A stretch of 6,025 bases of DNA, taken from positions 1-6,025 of the forward strand of contig CALMWO010000231.1 of the NCBI GenBank assembly GCA_937873805.1. Direction: 5' to 3'. This stretch comes from an uncultured Hyphomonadaceae bacterium (lineage in GTDB: Bacteria; Pseudomonadota; Alphaproteobacteria; Caulobacterales; Hyphomonadaceae). Of the stretch, positions 5,458 through 6,025 are shown in pieces. Made by a program: the position numbers and the translations under genes. Every line of letters begins with the position of its first letter. Position 1 is the first letter of the stretch. The notes below the pieces were generated by a model, which saw only the letters and a list, made by a program, of their open reading frames with translations, did not search any database and was not told the origin of the DNA.

Positions 5458-5505
5458 TTACTTCGTCTCCTGGCCGGAAAACGGCTTGCCCCGCCCCGAC
5501 TCGTG

Positions 5506-5523
5506 TAGGAAGAGGCCTTCCTA
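5506..5523. promoter_or_regulatory. Perfect 7-bp inverted repeat upstream of purC, candidate operator
   Basis: TAGGAAG-AGGC-CTTCCTA is a perfect inverted repeat with a 4-base centre, about 50-65 bases upstream of the purC start in the divergent purC/zeta region. It is a plausible site for a dimeric regulator or a hairpin in the purC leader. No regulator is identified from sequence. Confidence 0.35.
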
Positions 5524-5574
5524 GTACATCCTGTGACGCACGTCCTGTTCGACGGCGTCGCGGGGGTGTTTTTG

Positions 5575-5595
5575 GCCTCTTTGAGAGGCTATATC
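5575..5595 (+). promoter_or_regulatory. Inverted repeat abutting a TATAT box upstream of the zeta gene
   Basis: GCCTC-TTTGA-GAGGC (5575-5589) is a perfect 5-bp inverted repeat running directly into TATATC (5590-5595), which could serve as a -10 box for the zeta gene about 45 bases ahead of its GTG. The -35 position (about 5567-5572) shows no good match, so the promoter call is weak and the repeat may be an operator. Confidence 0.3.
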
Positions 5596-5627
5596 GAGCG
5601 CAGATGCGCAGCGCGCAAGCGACGTGA

Positions 5628-5632
5628 GGGAG
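5628..5632 (+). promoter_or_regulatory. Ribosome binding site deciding a GTG start for the zeta subunit
   Basis: GGGAG lies six bases before GTG 5639. The alternative in-frame GTG at 5624 would overlap this site and add five residues that are not family-like. Confidence 0.7.
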
Positions 5633-5638
5633 ACAGTA

Positions 5639-5965
5639 GTGAGCGGTTTCGACAAACGTGAACGGGCTGAAGAAGGCAAATTCGCCCTCGATCAGGAGCT
5701 GCGCTTCAAGGCAAATGCCCGTCGAAACAAGCTGTTGGGCCTCTGGGCCGCCGAAAAACTCGGTAAAACGGGCGAAGCCGCCTCGAGCTACGCCGTCGAA
5801 GTCGTGAAGTCCGATTTTGAAGCCCCGGGCGACGAAGACGTGTTCCGGAAGGTCAAAGGCGACCTCGACGCCGCGGGTGTCGCGATCACGGATCACCAGC
5901 TCCAGCGCCAGATGACCGAGCTGATGGACGTCGCCGTCGAGCAGGTCAAAACCGAGAAGAAGTAG
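5639..5965 (+). CDS. F1Fo-ATP synthase inhibitor subunit zeta (DUF1476)
   Basis: A 108-residue protein of the DUF1476 family. In Paracoccus and related alphaproteobacteria the zeta subunit binds F1 and blocks ATP hydrolysis by the synthase, with an inhibitory N-terminal helix. Here the N-terminus SGFDKRERAEEGKFALDQEL (2-21) and the following RFKANARRNKLLGLWAAEKLG (22-42) are the family signature; the rest is a helical, charged domain ending in EQVKTEKK. No signal peptide and no cysteines, so cytoplasmic. Start: GTG 5639-5641, chosen because of GGGAG at 5628-5632 and because the protein then begins MSGFDKR, the usual family start. It is transcribed away from purC. Its stop codon is part of a terminator hairpin, so it is probably a single-gene transcript. 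Confidence 0.93.
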   Translation: MSGFDKRERAEEGKFALDQELRFKANARRNKLLGLWAAEKLGKTGEAASSYAVEVVKSDFEAPGDEDVFRKVKGDLDAAGVAITDHQLQRQMTELMDVAVEQVKTEKK

Positions 5966-5984
5966 CGGACCCTTCCGCTGTTTT
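5963..5984 (+). terminator. Intrinsic terminator of the zeta subunit gene
   Basis: AGCGGA (5964-5969) pairs with TCCGCT (5974-5979) around CCCT, with an extra T-G wobble at the base, followed by TTTT (5981-5984). The stem includes two bases of the TAG stop codon. Confidence 0.75.
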
Positions 5985-5989
5985 CTTCC

Positions 5990-6017
5990 GGCGCCCTTTT
6001 CTTTCGGCGCCACTTTT
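5990..6017 (+). terminator. Second, weaker hairpin after the zeta gene
   Basis: GGCGCC (5990-5995) and GGCGCC (6006-6011) can pair around a 10-base pyrimidine-rich loop, followed by A-C-TTTT. It may be a backup terminator behind the first. The distance to the window edge prevents judging whether it belongs to a neighbouring gene instead. Confidence 0.4.
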
Positions 6018-6025
6018 CCACAGGC

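Noticed and set aside
4408..5508. A 366-codon open frame on the plus strand across purS and purC
   Set aside because: It is antisense to two unmistakable genes, has no family-like sequence, and is a usual by-product of GC-rich codon use in the reverse strand.
5408..6013. A 201-codon minus-strand frame over the zeta gene and into purC
   Set aside because: Shadow of the zeta gene and the purC 5' end; no plausible protein features.

Overview
The window is GC-rich, tightly packed chromosomal DNA from an alphaproteobacterium. The strongest support is the small protein at 5639-5965, which has the sequence of the zeta inhibitor subunit (DUF1476) of the F1Fo-ATP synthase, a family essentially restricted to Alphaproteobacteria. 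It sits divergently next to a purine biosynthesis cluster with separate purS and purQ genes. A caulobacter- or hyphomonad-like lineage is my guess; the sequence does not settle it.

Layout, left to right. (1) Plus strand, 1-1869: the C-terminal two thirds of thioredoxin reductase (trxB, cut by the window edge), an M23-family metallopeptidase-like protein whose ATG directly follows the trxB stop, and a secreted protein of uncertain family. (2) Minus strand, 3861-1886: a four-membrane-segment DUF486/DMT-family protein, purQ, a small secreted two-cysteine protein, and a Dps-family ferritin-like coding region that lacks its N-terminal part. (3) Plus strand, 3945-4351: two tandem entericidin-like lipoproteins followed by a strong intrinsic terminator. 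(4) Minus strand, 5457-4414: purC then purS. (5) Plus strand, 5639-5965: the ATP synthase zeta subunit with a good terminator overlapping its stop codon.

How the genes work together: PurS and PurQ are the small and glutaminase subunits of FGAM synthetase (with PurL, not in this window), and PurC acts two steps later in IMP synthesis. purC and purS look like one transcription unit, but purQ is cut off from purS by the entericidin pair on the opposite strand and by the DUF486 gene. TrxB and Dps would both belong to redox or oxidative-stress defence, but the Dps copy here seems damaged: it has only a TTG start without a visible ribosome binding site and lacks the family's N-terminal helix with one ferroxidase histidine.

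Most of the window is ordinary housekeeping sequence. I found no mobile element, CRISPR array, tRNA or rRNA, and no convincing new multi-gene system. The points most worth a second look are the truncated Dps, the split purine cluster, the stand-alone M23 domain without a signal peptide, the cysteine-bearing tail on the first entericidin, and inverted repeats in the purC/zeta divergent region. No intergenic stretch exceeds about 180 bases.
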